A DNA stretch of 44,797 nt from Terriglobia bacterium (GCA_003175985.1 PSRJ01000044.1:1-44797); one strand, 5' to 3'. Counted from the first letter of the stretch, positions 1-8,035 are shown. Made by a program: numbers and translations. Notes: a model not told the origin generated them from the letters alone.

Positions 1-249
1 GCCGCCCATGGCCGCGATGTCACTCAATCCGCGAGCCAGCGCTTTCCAGCCCACATCCGCCGCCGTGTGCGTATGGGAGTGGAAGTGCACTCCTTCGATC
101 AGCAGGTCCGTTGTGAACAGCAGGTCTTCCGGAGAACCACGCGGGCGGTATATGGCGCAGTCGTCTCCAATGCCGCGCACAATCGCCGGACCGCCCCTCA
201 ATGCGACTTTCCGCCGGATGCGTTCAATCCATTGCCACTCGCTATTCAC
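1..249 (-). CDS. thiL: Thiamine-monophosphate kinase, N-terminal part (cut by window edge)
   Basis: Phosphorylates thiamine monophosphate to thiamine diphosphate, the last step of cofactor synthesis, in the cytosol. Only the first 83 residues are inside the window. They hold the family's N-terminal signature: GIGDDCAIY at about residues 27-35 (Mg-ATP binding Asp pair), then TTDLLIEGVHF, then WKALARGLSDIAAMGG, all typical of ThiL. The start is a GTG at 249. The same frame has a TAA stop at 258-256, so the protein cannot begin much further upstream. No clear Shine-Dalgarno is visible. The gene is divergent from the cold-shock gene. The ThDP it makes would also serve the ThDP enzyme at 22964. 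Confidence 0.88.
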   Translation of the reverse strand, partial: MNSEWQWIERIRRKVALRGGPAIVRGIGDDCAIYRPRGSPEDLLFTTDLLIEGVHFHSHTHTAADVGWKALARGLSDIAAMGG

Positions 250-259
250 GGCCGCTTAC

Positions 260-288
260 TTGACCCGCTGTATACCATCTGAGAGAAT
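260..288 (+). promoter_or_regulatory. Candidate sigma-70 promoter of the cold-shock gene
   Basis: TTGACC (260-265) and GAGAAT (283-288) are separated by 17 bp. Transcription would start near 295, giving a leader of about 107 nt before the GTG at 402. Long leaders are usual for cspA-type genes, where they act as temperature-responsive mRNA elements. The -10 match is only 4 of 6, so this is a moderate call. Confidence 0.4.
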
Positions 289-401
289 ACCCTACGCAGT
301 TGCAACAGAATGTTTGGACGCGCCTCTAAGCAAGCCTCGCCAGTCAAGATTCTTGTCCGGGGATCAAGAGTACCGCGAACAAATGCATCAGGAGAATAGT
401 A

Positions 402-605
402 GTGAAGGAAAAAGGAGTTGTGAAGTGGTTTAATGCCGCCAAAGGTTATGGATTCATCCAGCGTTCCAGCGGCGACGATGTATTCGTTCACTTTTCGGCT
501 ATCCAGACCAACGGATACCGGACACTGGACGAAGGCGCGGAGGTGGAGTTCGAGGTCAAGCAGGGACCCAAGGGCCTGCAAGCCGAGAACGTGATGCGAG
601 TTTAA
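402..605 (+). CDS. Cold-shock domain protein (CspA family)
   Basis: A 67-residue single cold-shock domain, the normal length for the family. It binds single-stranded RNA/DNA through RNP1 (KGYGFIQR, about residues 14-21) and RNP2 (DVFVHFSAI, about 26-34), both intact. The usual start KGVVKWFN is present. The GTG at 402 is chosen because AGGAGA lies 8 nt upstream and the resulting N-terminus fits the family. It has its own candidate promoter and a strong terminator, so it is probably monocistronic. Cytoplasmic RNA chaperone; the paralogue type (cold-induced or constitutive) cannot be told from sequence. Confidence 0.95.
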   Translation: MKEKGVVKWFNAAKGYGFIQRSSGDDVFVHFSAIQTNGYRTLDEGAEVEFEVKQGPKGLQAENVMRV

Positions 606-631
606 GTGAATCTTAGACATCCCGACATGGA

Positions 632-660
632 AGAGAGGGCCCGCCGGCGGGCCCTCTTTC
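632..660. terminator. Bidirectional intrinsic terminator between csp and the dehydrogenase
   Basis: A perfect inverted repeat, GAGGGCCCGCC (635-645) against its complement (646-656), is extended by A/T pairs and followed by TTTC on the plus strand. It lies between two convergent genes and can stop transcripts from both. The innermost bases would form the loop. Confidence 0.88.
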
Positions 661-663
661 CTT

Positions 664-1674
664 TTAGATAGCAATCACCAGCTTTCCCACGAAATCGCCG
701 GATTCGAGGGCGCGGAACGCATCGGCCGCTTGCTCGAACGGAAAAACGCGATCAACCGGGGGCTTGATCCGGTTGGTTTCTATGGCCCGGTTCATGGCTT
801 CGAACATGGCCGTGCTGCCCACTCCGATGCCTTGCAGGCTGCCGCCCTTCATCATCAGCGTGGCCGGATTGTTCGGATTGGTCATGCCCGCAAGGAATCC
901 GATGAGAGCCACCTTTCCGCCGAAAGCGATGGCCTGATAGGAACGGTCGAGTGTACCGGCGCCGCCGATCTCGATGATGTGGTCCACGCCGCGGCCGGCT
1001 GTCAGCCGCGCGACTTCCTTCTCCCAGTCCGGATGAGTCTTGTAATTGATGCCGAACGAAGCGCCCAGCTTCAGAGCGCGCTCGATTTTGCCATCGCTGG
1101 AGGAGGTGACGATCACGGTGGCGCCGCCGGCCTTGGCCAACTGGAGCGCGAGCATCGAGACGCCCCCGGTGCCGAGGCAGAGCACCATATCGCCCGGCTT
1201 CACCGGCCGGCCCGCCTCCATTAGCGCATTCCATGCCGTGACACCGGCGCAGGGCAGAGTCGCGGCCTCCGCAAACGAGAGGCTGGAGGGTATGGCCACC
1301 ACGCCATCCTCGTGGAGCGCGATATATTCCGCCAGCGTGCCGTCCAGGGGAACGCCGAGAGCGGGATGGCGGCGCGAAGGCGGACCATCCAGCCAAACCT
1401 GGAAAAAAGCGCCGGCCACGCGGTCTCCCGTGCGGAATCGCGTCACTTGCGCGCCGGTTGCAACTACCTCGCCTGCCCCGTCCGACAGCGGGATGGTGTC
1501 TCGGGTTACCGGCGTAAAGTAATGGCCGGTGACGATCATGTGATCGCGGTAGTTGAGCGAGGCTGCGCGCAACCGGATCAAAACCTCGCGCGGACCAGGT
1601 AGCGGGTCGGGCCGCTCAGTACGGACCAGGCCGTCGAGACCCGCCGCTCCGCTCTTGACATGGTAGGCCTTCAT
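664..1674 (-). CDS. Zinc-free medium-chain dehydrogenase/reductase (quinone-oxidoreductase-like)
   Basis: A 336-residue MDR-superfamily oxidoreductase. The N-terminal GroES-like part includes NYRDHMIVTGHY, SDGAGEVVATG and RFRTGDRV. The C-terminal Rossmann part has GTGGVSMLALQLAKAGGA for NAD(P) binding. The catalytic-zinc GHE signature is replaced by SDGAGE, and the structural-zinc Cys cluster is absent, so it should belong to the zinc-independent branch. The substrate is unknown. The start at 1674 is preferred over an in-frame ATG at 1680, because the purine-rich GGGGGA lies 6 nt before 1674 and would be too close to the other. A longer upstream reading has no family similarity. Confidence 0.85.
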   Translation of the reverse strand: MKAYHVKSGAAGLDGLVRTERPDPLPGPREVLIRLRAASLNYRDHMIVTGHYFTPVTRDTIPLSDGAGEVVATGAQVTRFRTGDRVAGAFFQVWLDGPPSRRHPALGVPLDGTLAEYIALHEDGVVAIPSSLSFAEAATLPCAGVTAWNALMEAGRPVKPGDMVLCLGTGGVSMLALQLAKAGGATVIVTSSSDGKIERALKLGASFGINYKTHPDWEKEVARLTAGRGVDHIIEIGGAGTLDRSYQAIAFGGKVALIGFLAGMTNPNNPATLMMKGGSLQGIGVGSTAMFEAMNRAIETNRIKPPVDRVFPFEQAADAFRALESGDFVGKLVIAI

Positions 1675-1702
1675 GCACATTCCCCCTTCGGCTTCCGAAG
1701 GA

Positions 1703-1713
1703 TCTATAATAGA
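1703..1713. promoter_or_regulatory. Perfect -10 box inside a small palindrome, divergent promoter region
   Basis: TATAAT (1705-1710) sits inside the odd palindrome TCTAT-A-ATAGA (1703-1713). It is followed by a direct repeat of GACCCGAAG (1712-1720 and 1722-1730). The segment lies between the dehydrogenase and the metal-uptake operon. Its position over a -10 box suits a repressor operator such as a Fur/Zur-family site, but the palindrome is short and no good -35 is seen. Confidence 0.3.
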
Positions 1714-1743
1714 CCCGAAGTGACCCGAAGCCGCCAAAACATA

Positions 1744-2007
1744 GTGCGCGTCGTACTTATCCTGGCGCTGTTGGCGGCAGTCGCGTCCGCGCAGGCGGCG
1801 TCGATCATCTCGGAGCAGTTCCACCAGCACTCGTCGGAGCACTGCTGTGCACTGTGCCACATTGGGCCGATGCCGTTCTTGCAGCCGGCCCCGGCGACCT
1901 GCGCGGCACCAGTCCTTGCGTCGGCATGGTTCGAGCCGTCACCGGAACTCGATCACGCGCGCGAGGTTCTGCTCGCCTCCGGCTGCTCGCGCGCGCCTCC
2001 AGCTTAG
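1744..2007 (+). CDS. Small secreted His/Cys-rich protein, first gene of the metal-uptake operon
   Basis: An 87-residue protein. The N-terminus VRVVLILALLAAVASAQA is a clear signal peptide ending near residue 18. The mature part opens with FHQHSSEHCCALCHIGPMPF, a cluster of four His and three Cys in one short stretch that looks like a metal-binding site. The rest is Ala/Pro-rich with no recognised domain. GTG at 1744 is taken as the start because it begins the hydrophobic signal; there is no strong ribosome-binding site. It lies 43 bp before the porin-like gene on the same strand. A periplasmic metal-handling role for the ABC system downstream is an inference from composition and context. Similar short His/Cys proteins (DUF2946-like) occur near metal transporters, but I cannot assign the family. 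Confidence 0.6.
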   Translation: MRVVLILALLAAVASAQAASIISEQFHQHSSEHCCALCHIGPMPFLQPAPATCAAPVLASAWFEPSPELDHAREVLLASGCSRAPPA

Positions 2008-2050
2008 TTCGTTGTTCGCTCACGGACTGCCAATTAGCTGGAGGTGAATT

Positions 2051-3340
2051 TTGCAATTGCGAACGATTGCGCGAGTCCTCCTATCCGGAGGAATCTTCGG
2101 TGCAGGGTTTGCTGCGCCGGTTATGGGCCAGGATGTCGCCGAGTTACTGGCTCGTATGAAGGCCATGGAAGCCCGTATTCAAAGTTTAGAGGCGGAAGTC
2201 CAGGCTCTCAAAGGCCAGCCCGCGGCTGCGCCCGCTCAGGCAAACGCACCGCCGACGGTTGCTGCGACCGCGGGAGGACAGTTGCCGGTATACGGCGGCG
2301 CCGCCGCCGCGGCGTCGAAGGTCTTCAACCCGGACATCAGCGTCATCGGCGATTTCGTCGGCGCCGCTGGGAATCCAGGCCCCCGGTCCACGCCCTCACT
2401 AGAAATGCATGAATCCGAACTGGGGCTTCAGGCGATTATCGATCCGTATGCGCGCGGCGATTTCTTCCTGACCTTCGGAGAGCATGGAGTGGATCTCGAG
2501 GAAGGGTACATCACCTTCACCTCGCTTCCCGGCGCGCTGCAACTCAGGGCCGGCAAAATGCGCGCCGCTTTCGGCCTGGTAAACACGATGCACAACCACG
2601 TGCTGCCCTGGATCGACCGGCCGCTGGTCACGCAGAATCTGGTGGCGGGAGAAGACGGAATCAACGACGCGGGACTCTCGCTCAGCCGCATCATTCCGGC
2701 GCCCGGTCAAATCTTTCTGGAAGGAACTGCGCAGCTCTACCGCGGCGATACCGAAGGCCTGTTTCAGGCGACGCGGCGCAGTGATCTCTCCACTGTCGAA
2801 CACCTGCGTGCGTACCGCGACATCTCCGAATCGACCAACGTGAGTCTGGGAGGATCGTTCGCGCGCGGACACAGCCCGTTTGCGGACGCCAATAACCAAC
2901 TTTACGGCATCGACGCCACCATACGGTGGAAGCCACTGCGGCGTGCGATTTACCGGTCGTTTGTAGCTCGCAGCGAATTGGTCTGGACCCGTCTTGCGCA
3001 GCCGCCGGCTCGCCCCGCGACTCCCTTTGGTTACTACGTCGCGGGTGACTATCAATTCGGTCGCCGCTGGTTCCTGGGAGGCCGTTTCGACCGCTCCGAA
3101 CGCGGCGTCTGCCAGCCAACCCTCCCGGCCACAGTTCCCGCGGCGGCCTGTGTGGCGGCCGGAATCGGCCCCTTGACACGAGACACTGGTGGCTCTGTGT
3201 TGCTGACTTATTGGCCCAGTGAATTCAGTCAGATCCGGGGCCAGCTCCGGCGCACGGAATACGGTGGGAGTTTCACCGCGAACGAATTCCTGTTCCAGTT
3301 CATTTTCTCGCTCGGCGCCCACGGAGCGCACCCCTTCTGA
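2051..3340 (+). CDS. Outer-membrane porin-like beta-barrel, probable metal-uptake channel
   Basis: A 429-residue protein. Signal peptide about 1-27 (ending VMGQ), a heptad-type coiled coil about 28-56 (LLARMKAMEARIQSLEAEV), an Ala/Pro-rich linker to about 75, then alternating beta-strand sequence to the end, with aromatic girdles and a C-terminal barrel-like strand. There is no TonB plug domain, so it resembles a trimeric porin with a periplasmic coiled coil rather than a TonB receptor. TTG at 2051 is chosen because GGAGGTG lies just upstream (2040-2046). It lies between a His/Cys-rich secreted protein and ZnuA/ZnuB-type genes. That makes passage of zinc or manganese through the outer membrane the likely job; this is inference from context. 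Confidence 0.7.
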   Translation: MQLRTIARVLLSGGIFGAGFAAPVMGQDVAELLARMKAMEARIQSLEAEVQALKGQPAAAPAQANAPPTVAATAGGQLPVYGGAAAAASKVFNPDISVIGDFVGAAGNPGPRSTPSLEMHESELGLQAIIDPYARGDFFLTFGEHGVDLEEGYITFTSLPGALQLRAGKMRAAFGLVNTMHNHVLPWIDRPLVTQNLVAGEDGINDAGLSLSRIIPAPGQIFLEGTAQLYRGDTEGLFQATRRSDLSTVEHLRAYRDISESTNVSLGGSFARGHSPFADANNQLYGIDATIRWKPLRRAIYRSFVARSELVWTRLAQPPARPATPFGYYVAGDYQFGRRWFLGGRFDRSERGVCQPTLPATVPAAACVAAGIGPLTRDTGGSVLLTYWPSEFSQIRGQLRRTEYGGSFTANEFLFQFIFSLGAHGAHPF

Positions 3341-3404
3341 TCAATGGCGCACGCTAACGTAACCCGAGACTCGCTAAAGACCGTCCCAAAATCAGGGGGG
3401 ATTT

Positions 3405-4334
3405 ATGTTTTTTAGGCTGCCGGCCACCGGCCTGGTTCTTTCACTCTTGACTTATTTCGCGGCTCCGACGCCCGCGGCATCGAAACTCAACGTGGTCACC
3501 GCCACGGAAGATCTGGCGGCGCTCGCTCGCGAAGTTGGGGGCGACAGGATCAGTGTCGATTCGATCGCCAAAGGCTACCAGGATCCGCACTTCGTCGAGC
3601 CGAAGCCCAGCTTTCTGTTGAAACTCCAGAAGGCCGATCTACTGGTGGTGGTCGGACTGCAACTCGAAATCGGATGGCTCCCGCCGCTGCAGACCCAGAG
3701 CCGTAATTCGAAGATCCAGGTCGGAGCGAATGGGTATCTCGATGCTTCCCAGTTCTGCAAGATCCTGGAGATCCCAACGGGACAGATTACGCGAGCCATG
3801 GGCGACGTGCATCCGCTGGGCAATCCGCATTACTGGCTCGATCCCGAAAACGGGCGTCGTATTGCCAAAGGGATAGCGGATAAACTGGCGGAACTGCAAC
3901 CTGCGGACGCCGCTTATTTCCAGCAGCGTTTCGCCGACTTCGACAAGCGGCTGGCCGTGGCGGAAAAAGGTTGGGAGGCCAAAATGGCGCCATTCCGCGG
4001 CCGGAAGGTGATCACCTATCACCGTTCGTGGCCCAATTTCTGCGAACGCTTCGGGCTCGACGTAGTGGACTATGTCGAGCCGCGCCCCGGGATTCCGCCC
4101 ACCCCCAGTCACACCCTGGAAGTGATCAACACCATGAAGCGCGAGAACATCAAGCTCATCCTGGTGGAGCCATACTTTGACCTGCGCACGCCCAATTCCA
4201 TCGCGGAGAAGACCGGCGGGGAGGTTGCCCAGATCATGCCATCGGTGGGTGGAACCAAGGAAATCACGAATTACTTTCAGTTGTTCGATTACAACATCAA
4301 CCTGTTGGTGAACGCCTTCACGAAGTACAAATAG
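3405..4334 (+). CDS. Metal ABC transporter substrate-binding protein (ZnuA/TroA, cluster A-I)
   Basis: A 309-residue periplasmic metal-binding protein. A signal peptide ends near residue 25 (TPAAS). Family landmarks are DPHFVEPKP with ligand His62, DVHPLGNPHYWLDP with His136 and His142, ITYHRSWPNF with His206, and the acidic LVEPYFD (255-259) where the fourth ligand normally sits. The His/Asp-rich loop of many zinc-specific ZnuA proteins is missing, so zinc versus manganese or iron cannot be decided. It would deliver the ion to the permease 8 bp downstream. The start ATG is preceded by AGGGGGGA. Confidence 0.9.
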   Translation: MFFRLPATGLVLSLLTYFAAPTPAASKLNVVTATEDLAALAREVGGDRISVDSIAKGYQDPHFVEPKPSFLLKLQKADLLVVVGLQLEIGWLPPLQTQSRNSKIQVGANGYLDASQFCKILEIPTGQITRAMGDVHPLGNPHYWLDPENGRRIAKGIADKLAELQPADAAYFQQRFADFDKRLAVAEKGWEAKMAPFRGRKVITYHRSWPNFCERFGLDVVDYVEPRPGIPPTPSHTLEVINTMKRENIKLILVEPYFDLRTPNSIAEKTGGEVAQIMPSVGGTKEITNYFQLFDYNINLLVNAFTKYK

Positions 4335-4342
4335 GAAAACGG

Positions 4343-5233
4343 ATGGATACATTATCGTTTCTGCTCGCCCCATTCATTGCCAGCCTGATTCTGACAGGCA
4401 TCCACGCCTATCTCGGTGTGCACGTGGTAGAGCGCGGCGTCATTTTCGTAGACCTGTCCCTGGCGCAGATCGCGGCCCTTGGTACGACGATTGCCGCGCT
4501 GTATGGCATCGAGCCCCACAGCGAGACCGCGTATTGGGTAAGCCTGGCATTCACGTTTATCGGAGCGGCGATTTTCTCGATGATCCGGGGCCACAGGGCG
4601 CGCATTCCGCAGGAGGCCGTGATCGGGATCTGTTACGCCGTGGCATCCGCCGCGGCCATCCTGGCCATGAGCAAGTCCGTCCAGGAAACCGAACATCTGA
4701 AGGAGATGCTGGTGGGTAATATTCTGACCGTCTCCTGGCGCGAGGTGGCGAAGACCGGCATCCTCTACAGCGCAATCGGACTGTTTCATTTCATTTTCCG
4801 GCGCAAGTTCCTGTTGATCTCCCTCGATCCCGAAGCCGCGGAGGCGCAGGGTATCTCCACTCGATTCTGGGATTTTCTGTTTTACGCCTCCTTCGGATTC
4901 GTGGTGACGTCCTCGGTAGCGATAGCCGGCGTCTTGCTGGTGTTCTGTTATCTCATCGTCCCTTCGGTAGGAGCCATGCTCTACGCGGAAAACGTAGGGC
5001 GCCGGCTGGCGATCGGATGGACGATGGGAACGCTGGTCTCGGCGCTCGGCGTTTACCTGTCGCTGAAAATCGACCTGCCGACAGGAGCCACCATCGTCTG
5101 CACGTTCGCTCTGGTCCTCATTGCGATGGCTGCGATCCGCGCGCTGCTGCGAAAGCGATCGGCCAGCGACCCCGTGGAAACTAGGGTTCCGTCACGATCT
5201 GTACGCGATTACTCTCCTGCCCCTCGGCAGTAA
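4343..5233 (+). CDS. Metal ABC transporter permease (ZnuB/TroC, ABC-3 family)
   Basis: A 296-residue inner-membrane protein with about eight hydrophobic segments. It has family sequence such as GVHVVERGVIFVDLSLAQIAALG near the N-terminus and FCYLIVPSVGAMLYA near residue 200. It starts 8 bp after the binding-protein gene, so the two are co-translated. The last 53 bp overlap the end of the convergent gene at 5181-7061. No gene for the ABC ATPase lies before or after it; the ATPase must be encoded elsewhere. The hydrophilic C-terminal tail (about 25 residues, KRSASDPVETR onward) is unremarkable. Confidence 0.9.
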   Translation: MDTLSFLLAPFIASLILTGIHAYLGVHVVERGVIFVDLSLAQIAALGTTIAALYGIEPHSETAYWVSLAFTFIGAAIFSMIRGHRARIPQEAVIGICYAVASAAAILAMSKSVQETEHLKEMLVGNILTVSWREVAKTGILYSAIGLFHFIFRRKFLLISLDPEAAEAQGISTRFWDFLFYASFGFVVTSSVAIAGVLLVFCYLIVPSVGAMLYAENVGRRLAIGWTMGTLVSALGVYLSLKIDLPTGATIVCTFALVLIAMAAIRALLRKRSASDPVETRVPSRSVRDYSPAPRQ

Positions 5234-7061
5234 GGTGAAGCTCGGAAGTCCCCAGGTTGGTGATCATGGGCAACTGCGCCTCGATGAGGTAGAAGCCGAT
5301 GTAACCGGGGGCCAGAGTGGCTCGGGTCACCTGGAGTGGAGCGCCATCGAGATAGACTCTTACCGCTGCGATCACGGCCGGCGGATTTTCCAGTGGCGCT
5401 TGCATGTTCGTGGGCCAGTCCGGCCGGACCCTGCCGAGACCAGTGGCGAGGATTTGAATGCGGCCGTTGGAATGCGCGGGGTTGCGGGCATCGAGCGCGA
5501 GCCCGGTATCGGCGTCGTAAAGCATGGGGACGCCATCGCTGCCCACAAAAACCGCGGGCGAGACGGATTGGACCGGCAACCCCAGTGTTACGGGTCCTGC
5601 CACCGTCTGCAACGACAGCGCTACGTTGGGTCCGACAGCCTCGAAGGGGACCTGGATCTGCGATTCGGTTTCCGAAGCCGACAGCACGGGGTAATTCAAA
5701 TTCCCGCCCCGGGCGGCATTCACGCGGCCGCCGATCACGCTGAGCAGCGAACCGGGAGCGGCGGGCCGGGCACTGAAATCAGCCGCACTGACGATCCGGA
5801 AATTGCGCATGCGGTGGGGCGCAGGCGCGGCATAGATACCATACCCATCGAGCGCGATGTACAATTGCACACCCGCGGGGTCGAGGCGGACATCCATAGC
5901 CGCGGCTGCGGGAAGCGTGTCGGTCAGGCTGCTCCAGTCTCCTACCGGCAGCGTGGCGTTTTCCAGGTCGGTGTGCGTGAGGAAGACGCCCCGGTCAGTG
6001 GCCACGTAGACCGCGCCGGCAGCGCGATCCGCGGCGACACCGTGCGCCGCGACGTTGGGTAGGTTGCCGCTCAGATCGTCCCAGAGACTCCCGCTGCTGG
6101 TGGTGCGGAGCACGTGCGGCCCATTTCCGCCGAGAGCCACCAATGCCACACGCGACTCCGTGGGGTCCGAGAAAATCCGCTCCACCGGCCCTGCGGTTTC
6201 CGTGCGCGAGAGGCGGAAGGTTTGGCCGCTATCCAGAGAAACCCAGAGGCGGCCATCGGCGGAACCGGCGTACACGGTGGAGCCCGAAGTGGCAAAGGCG
6301 GTGATTTCCGCGCGAGTCGCCGAGGAGTATTGGCGGCGTAGAGCGGTCTCGGTATTCAAAATTCCATCGTCCGATCGGAACCAGACCGAACCGCCTGGCG
6401 GCAATTCCAACAAACCGAAACCATCGGCCTCGACCCGCGTGCCCGCAGTCCCAGTCGGCGTGGATACGATTCTGTGAATCGCAAGGTTCGGTAGGAACTG
6501 ATTGAGCCCCGCCCAGGAAAGGCCGCCATCTGCGGAACGCCAGACACCGAAGTCATTCGCCAGCACCAGTTGATCGGGATCGACAGGCGAAACCGCCAGG
6601 CTGTGCTGCCCTATGCCCACAACCGAATCCGAGCGGTATTGGGTCAGGTTGGTCCACGACCGGCCTCCATCCTCGGATCGGAACAGGTGGCGGCCCAGGG
6701 CGTAAACGCGTTGGGGATTAGCGCCAGCCGCAACCAACCGGGCCCCCGCTTCCGGGAGGCGGTTTGCGGCGATGGTAAACAGCGGCCCCTCCGTAACCGG
6801 TTCCGCGGGTTTCCAGGTTTCGTAATCGGTGGTGGAAAATACCTTCCCCGCGGCAGTTCGCGCTAAGAGCTGTGCGCCGTCGGGCGAATACCACACCCGT
6901 TCGACCGGCCCCGTGGCCGGAGAAGCCAGTGTCAATTCCACTGCGGACACGCCCACCTTGCGCCAGTCCGGGCGGGTTTGCGCGGAGACGATAGCAACCC
7001 CGAGGAGCGCAAGGCCGAAAACCCGGGCTGCGCTTCCTGATGTATCCCTATGACACACCAC
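5181..7061 (-). CDS. Secreted Asp-box (BNR/sortilin-like) beta-propeller with Solibacter-type C-terminal domain
   Basis: A 626-residue protein with a signal peptide ending near residue 28 (VAIVSAQ). Repeated Asp-boxes (SEDGGRSW, SADGGLSW, SLDSGQTF) mark a seven-bladed-propeller-like fold such as sialidase or VPS10 modules. No sialidase active-site arginine triad is evident, so binding rather than hydrolysis is more likely. From about residue 410 (SAADFSARPAAPGSLLSVIG) to the end is a domain with ATGLGRV that matches the pattern of the TIGR03437 Solibacter C-terminal domain, also seen in the protease at 37972. The start is GTG at 7061, without a strong ribosome-binding site. Probably exported to the periplasm or cell surface; function unknown. 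Confidence 0.75.
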   Translation of the reverse strand: MVCHRDTSGSAARVFGLALLGVAIVSAQTRPDWRKVGVSAVELTLASPATGPVERVWYSPDGAQLLARTAAGKVFSTTDYETWKPAEPVTEGPLFTIAANRLPEAGARLVAAGANPQRVYALGRHLFRSEDGGRSWTNLTQYRSDSVVGIGQHSLAVSPVDPDQLVLANDFGVWRSADGGLSWAGLNQFLPNLAIHRIVSTPTGTAGTRVEADGFGLLELPPGGSVWFRSDDGILNTETALRRQYSSATRAEITAFATSGSTVYAGSADGRLWVSLDSGQTFRLSRTETAGPVERIFSDPTESRVALVALGGNGPHVLRTTSSGSLWDDLSGNLPNVAAHGVAADRAAGAVYVATDRGVFLTHTDLENATLPVGDWSSLTDTLPAAAAMDVRLDPAGVQLYIALDGYGIYAAPAPHRMRNFRIVSAADFSARPAAPGSLLSVIGGRVNAARGGNLNYPVLSASETESQIQVPFEAVGPNVALSLQTVAGPVTLGLPVQSVSPAVFVGSDGVPMLYDADTGLALDARNPAHSNGRIQILATGLGRVRPDWPTNMQAPLENPPAVIAAVRVYLDGAPLQVTRATLAPGYIGFYLIEAQLPMITNLGTSELHLTAEGQESNRVQIVTEP

Positions 7062-7181
7062 TGTGCCTAATTCTACCGTATTTCATCGTGGCGAGTCCGA
7101 TTAACCTACTGATATCGCGCAGCTTATTACTGAAAGTTAATCGCGGACCGCTATGTGCGTTGCATCTTTAGTGCTAGACTT

Positions 7182-7233
7182 GAGGAGGCTTGCACTGGGC
7201 ATGGATTTCGAGAGTCCCATGTCCGGAAATTGA
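7182..7233 (+). promoter_or_regulatory. Strong ribosome-binding site with a 10-codon upstream ORF before the FecR gene
   Basis: GAGGAGG (7182-7188) is followed 12 nt later by ATG at 7201, which opens a 10-codon frame (MDFESPMSGN) ending in TGA at 7231-7233. The FecR gene start (7236) is 2 nt further on. The best ribosome-binding site in the region thus serves the short frame, and the main gene may be translated by re-initiation. It may also be chance. Confidence 0.3.
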
Positions 7234-7235
7234 AT

Positions 7236-8027
7236 ATGCTCAGGCGCGATCGTCTCCCTGCGCTCATGCTGTGGCTTCTCGCCGCAGTGTGCCTGGCCCC
7301 GCTGGCCGCTCAGGATTTTGGCGCTGCCGCTAAAGTGCTCGTGCTCACGGGACGGGTTTCCGTTTTGCGTGACGGCACGGAATGGGCGCTCAATGTGGGC
7401 AGCCCCGTTCAGCCCAAGCAAATCGTTATTACCGGACCCGATGGATACGCGAAATTCCAATTGTCGGATGGAAGCACTTTCGAGGTTTTTCAAAACTCCA
7501 AAACCGTTTTTCGCGCCACATCTAGCTCCGACCTGATTGACTTGCTGATTGGACGTGTGAAGGTCTATATTCAACACCGGAACGGACCCAATCCTAACCG
7601 GGTCACCACGCAGACGGCAGTCATTTCCGTTCGCGGCACGGTCTTCGACGTAGTCGCGGAGGATGAGGACACGACGTTCGTCAGTGTCGATGAAGGCGTC
7701 GTCAACGTGCGGCATGCGCTTTTCGGCGACCAAAAGGACCTTTTCGCCGGTGACTCCATACGGGTATACCGCGAGCAGCGGCTGGCGCGAGCCATCGATC
7801 GCGGCAACGCCGCCAGGATGGCGCTGCGGGCGGCCGCGCAGGCAGTTTACGATGCGATGGTGCACCGCCCGGCGGGCGGCGGGGCCGGGAGCCCGGGGCC
7901 TACGGGAGGCACGGGGCAAGGCGATACTGGAAAGGGCACGGGCACAGGCGATACCGGTAACACTGGCAGCACCGGCGGCAACGCGCCGCCACCCCCGCCA
8001 CCTCCTCCTCCGCCCAGCAACCCGTAG
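7236..8027 (+). CDS. Secreted FecR-domain protein with Gly/Thr and poly-Pro tail
   Basis: A 263-residue protein. Signal peptide about 1-25 (LPALMLWLLAAVCLAPLAAQ). A FecR domain follows at about 35-165: VLTGRVSVLRDGTEW, GPDGYAKFQLSDGSTFEV, then TAVISVRGTVFDVVAED, the classic TPSAVVAVRGT-type strand. After an Ala/Arg-rich helix the tail (about 210-263) is low-complexity Gly/Thr/Asp and ends in ten prolines, like a cell-wall or peptidoglycan-spanning linker. There is no FecI-type sigma factor or TonB receptor beside it, so it is probably a stand-alone envelope FecR protein rather than an anti-sigma factor. Start chosen at the ATG directly before the signal peptide; a longer reading adds 27 residues of non-signal sequence. 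It is convergent with the cupin gene, 8 bp apart. Confidence 0.75.
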   Translation: MLRRDRLPALMLWLLAAVCLAPLAAQDFGAAAKVLVLTGRVSVLRDGTEWALNVGSPVQPKQIVITGPDGYAKFQLSDGSTFEVFQNSKTVFRATSSSDLIDLLIGRVKVYIQHRNGPNPNRVTTQTAVISVRGTVFDVVAEDEDTTFVSVDEGVVNVRHALFGDQKDLFAGDSIRVYREQRLARAIDRGNAARMALRAAAQAVYDAMVHRPAGGGAGSPGPTGGTGQGDTGKGTGTGDTGNTGSTGGNAPPPPPPPPPPSNP

Positions 8028-8035
8028 CTAGCCGT

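Noticed and set aside
2399..3331. 310-codon minus-strand frame
   Set aside because: Antisense to the porin-like gene, which has a signal peptide, ribosome-binding site and operon context.
7970..8027. Pro-codon repeat (CCG/CCA/CCT run) as a possible tandem repeat element
   Set aside because: It is the coding sequence of the poly-Pro tail of the FecR-domain protein, not a separate repeat.
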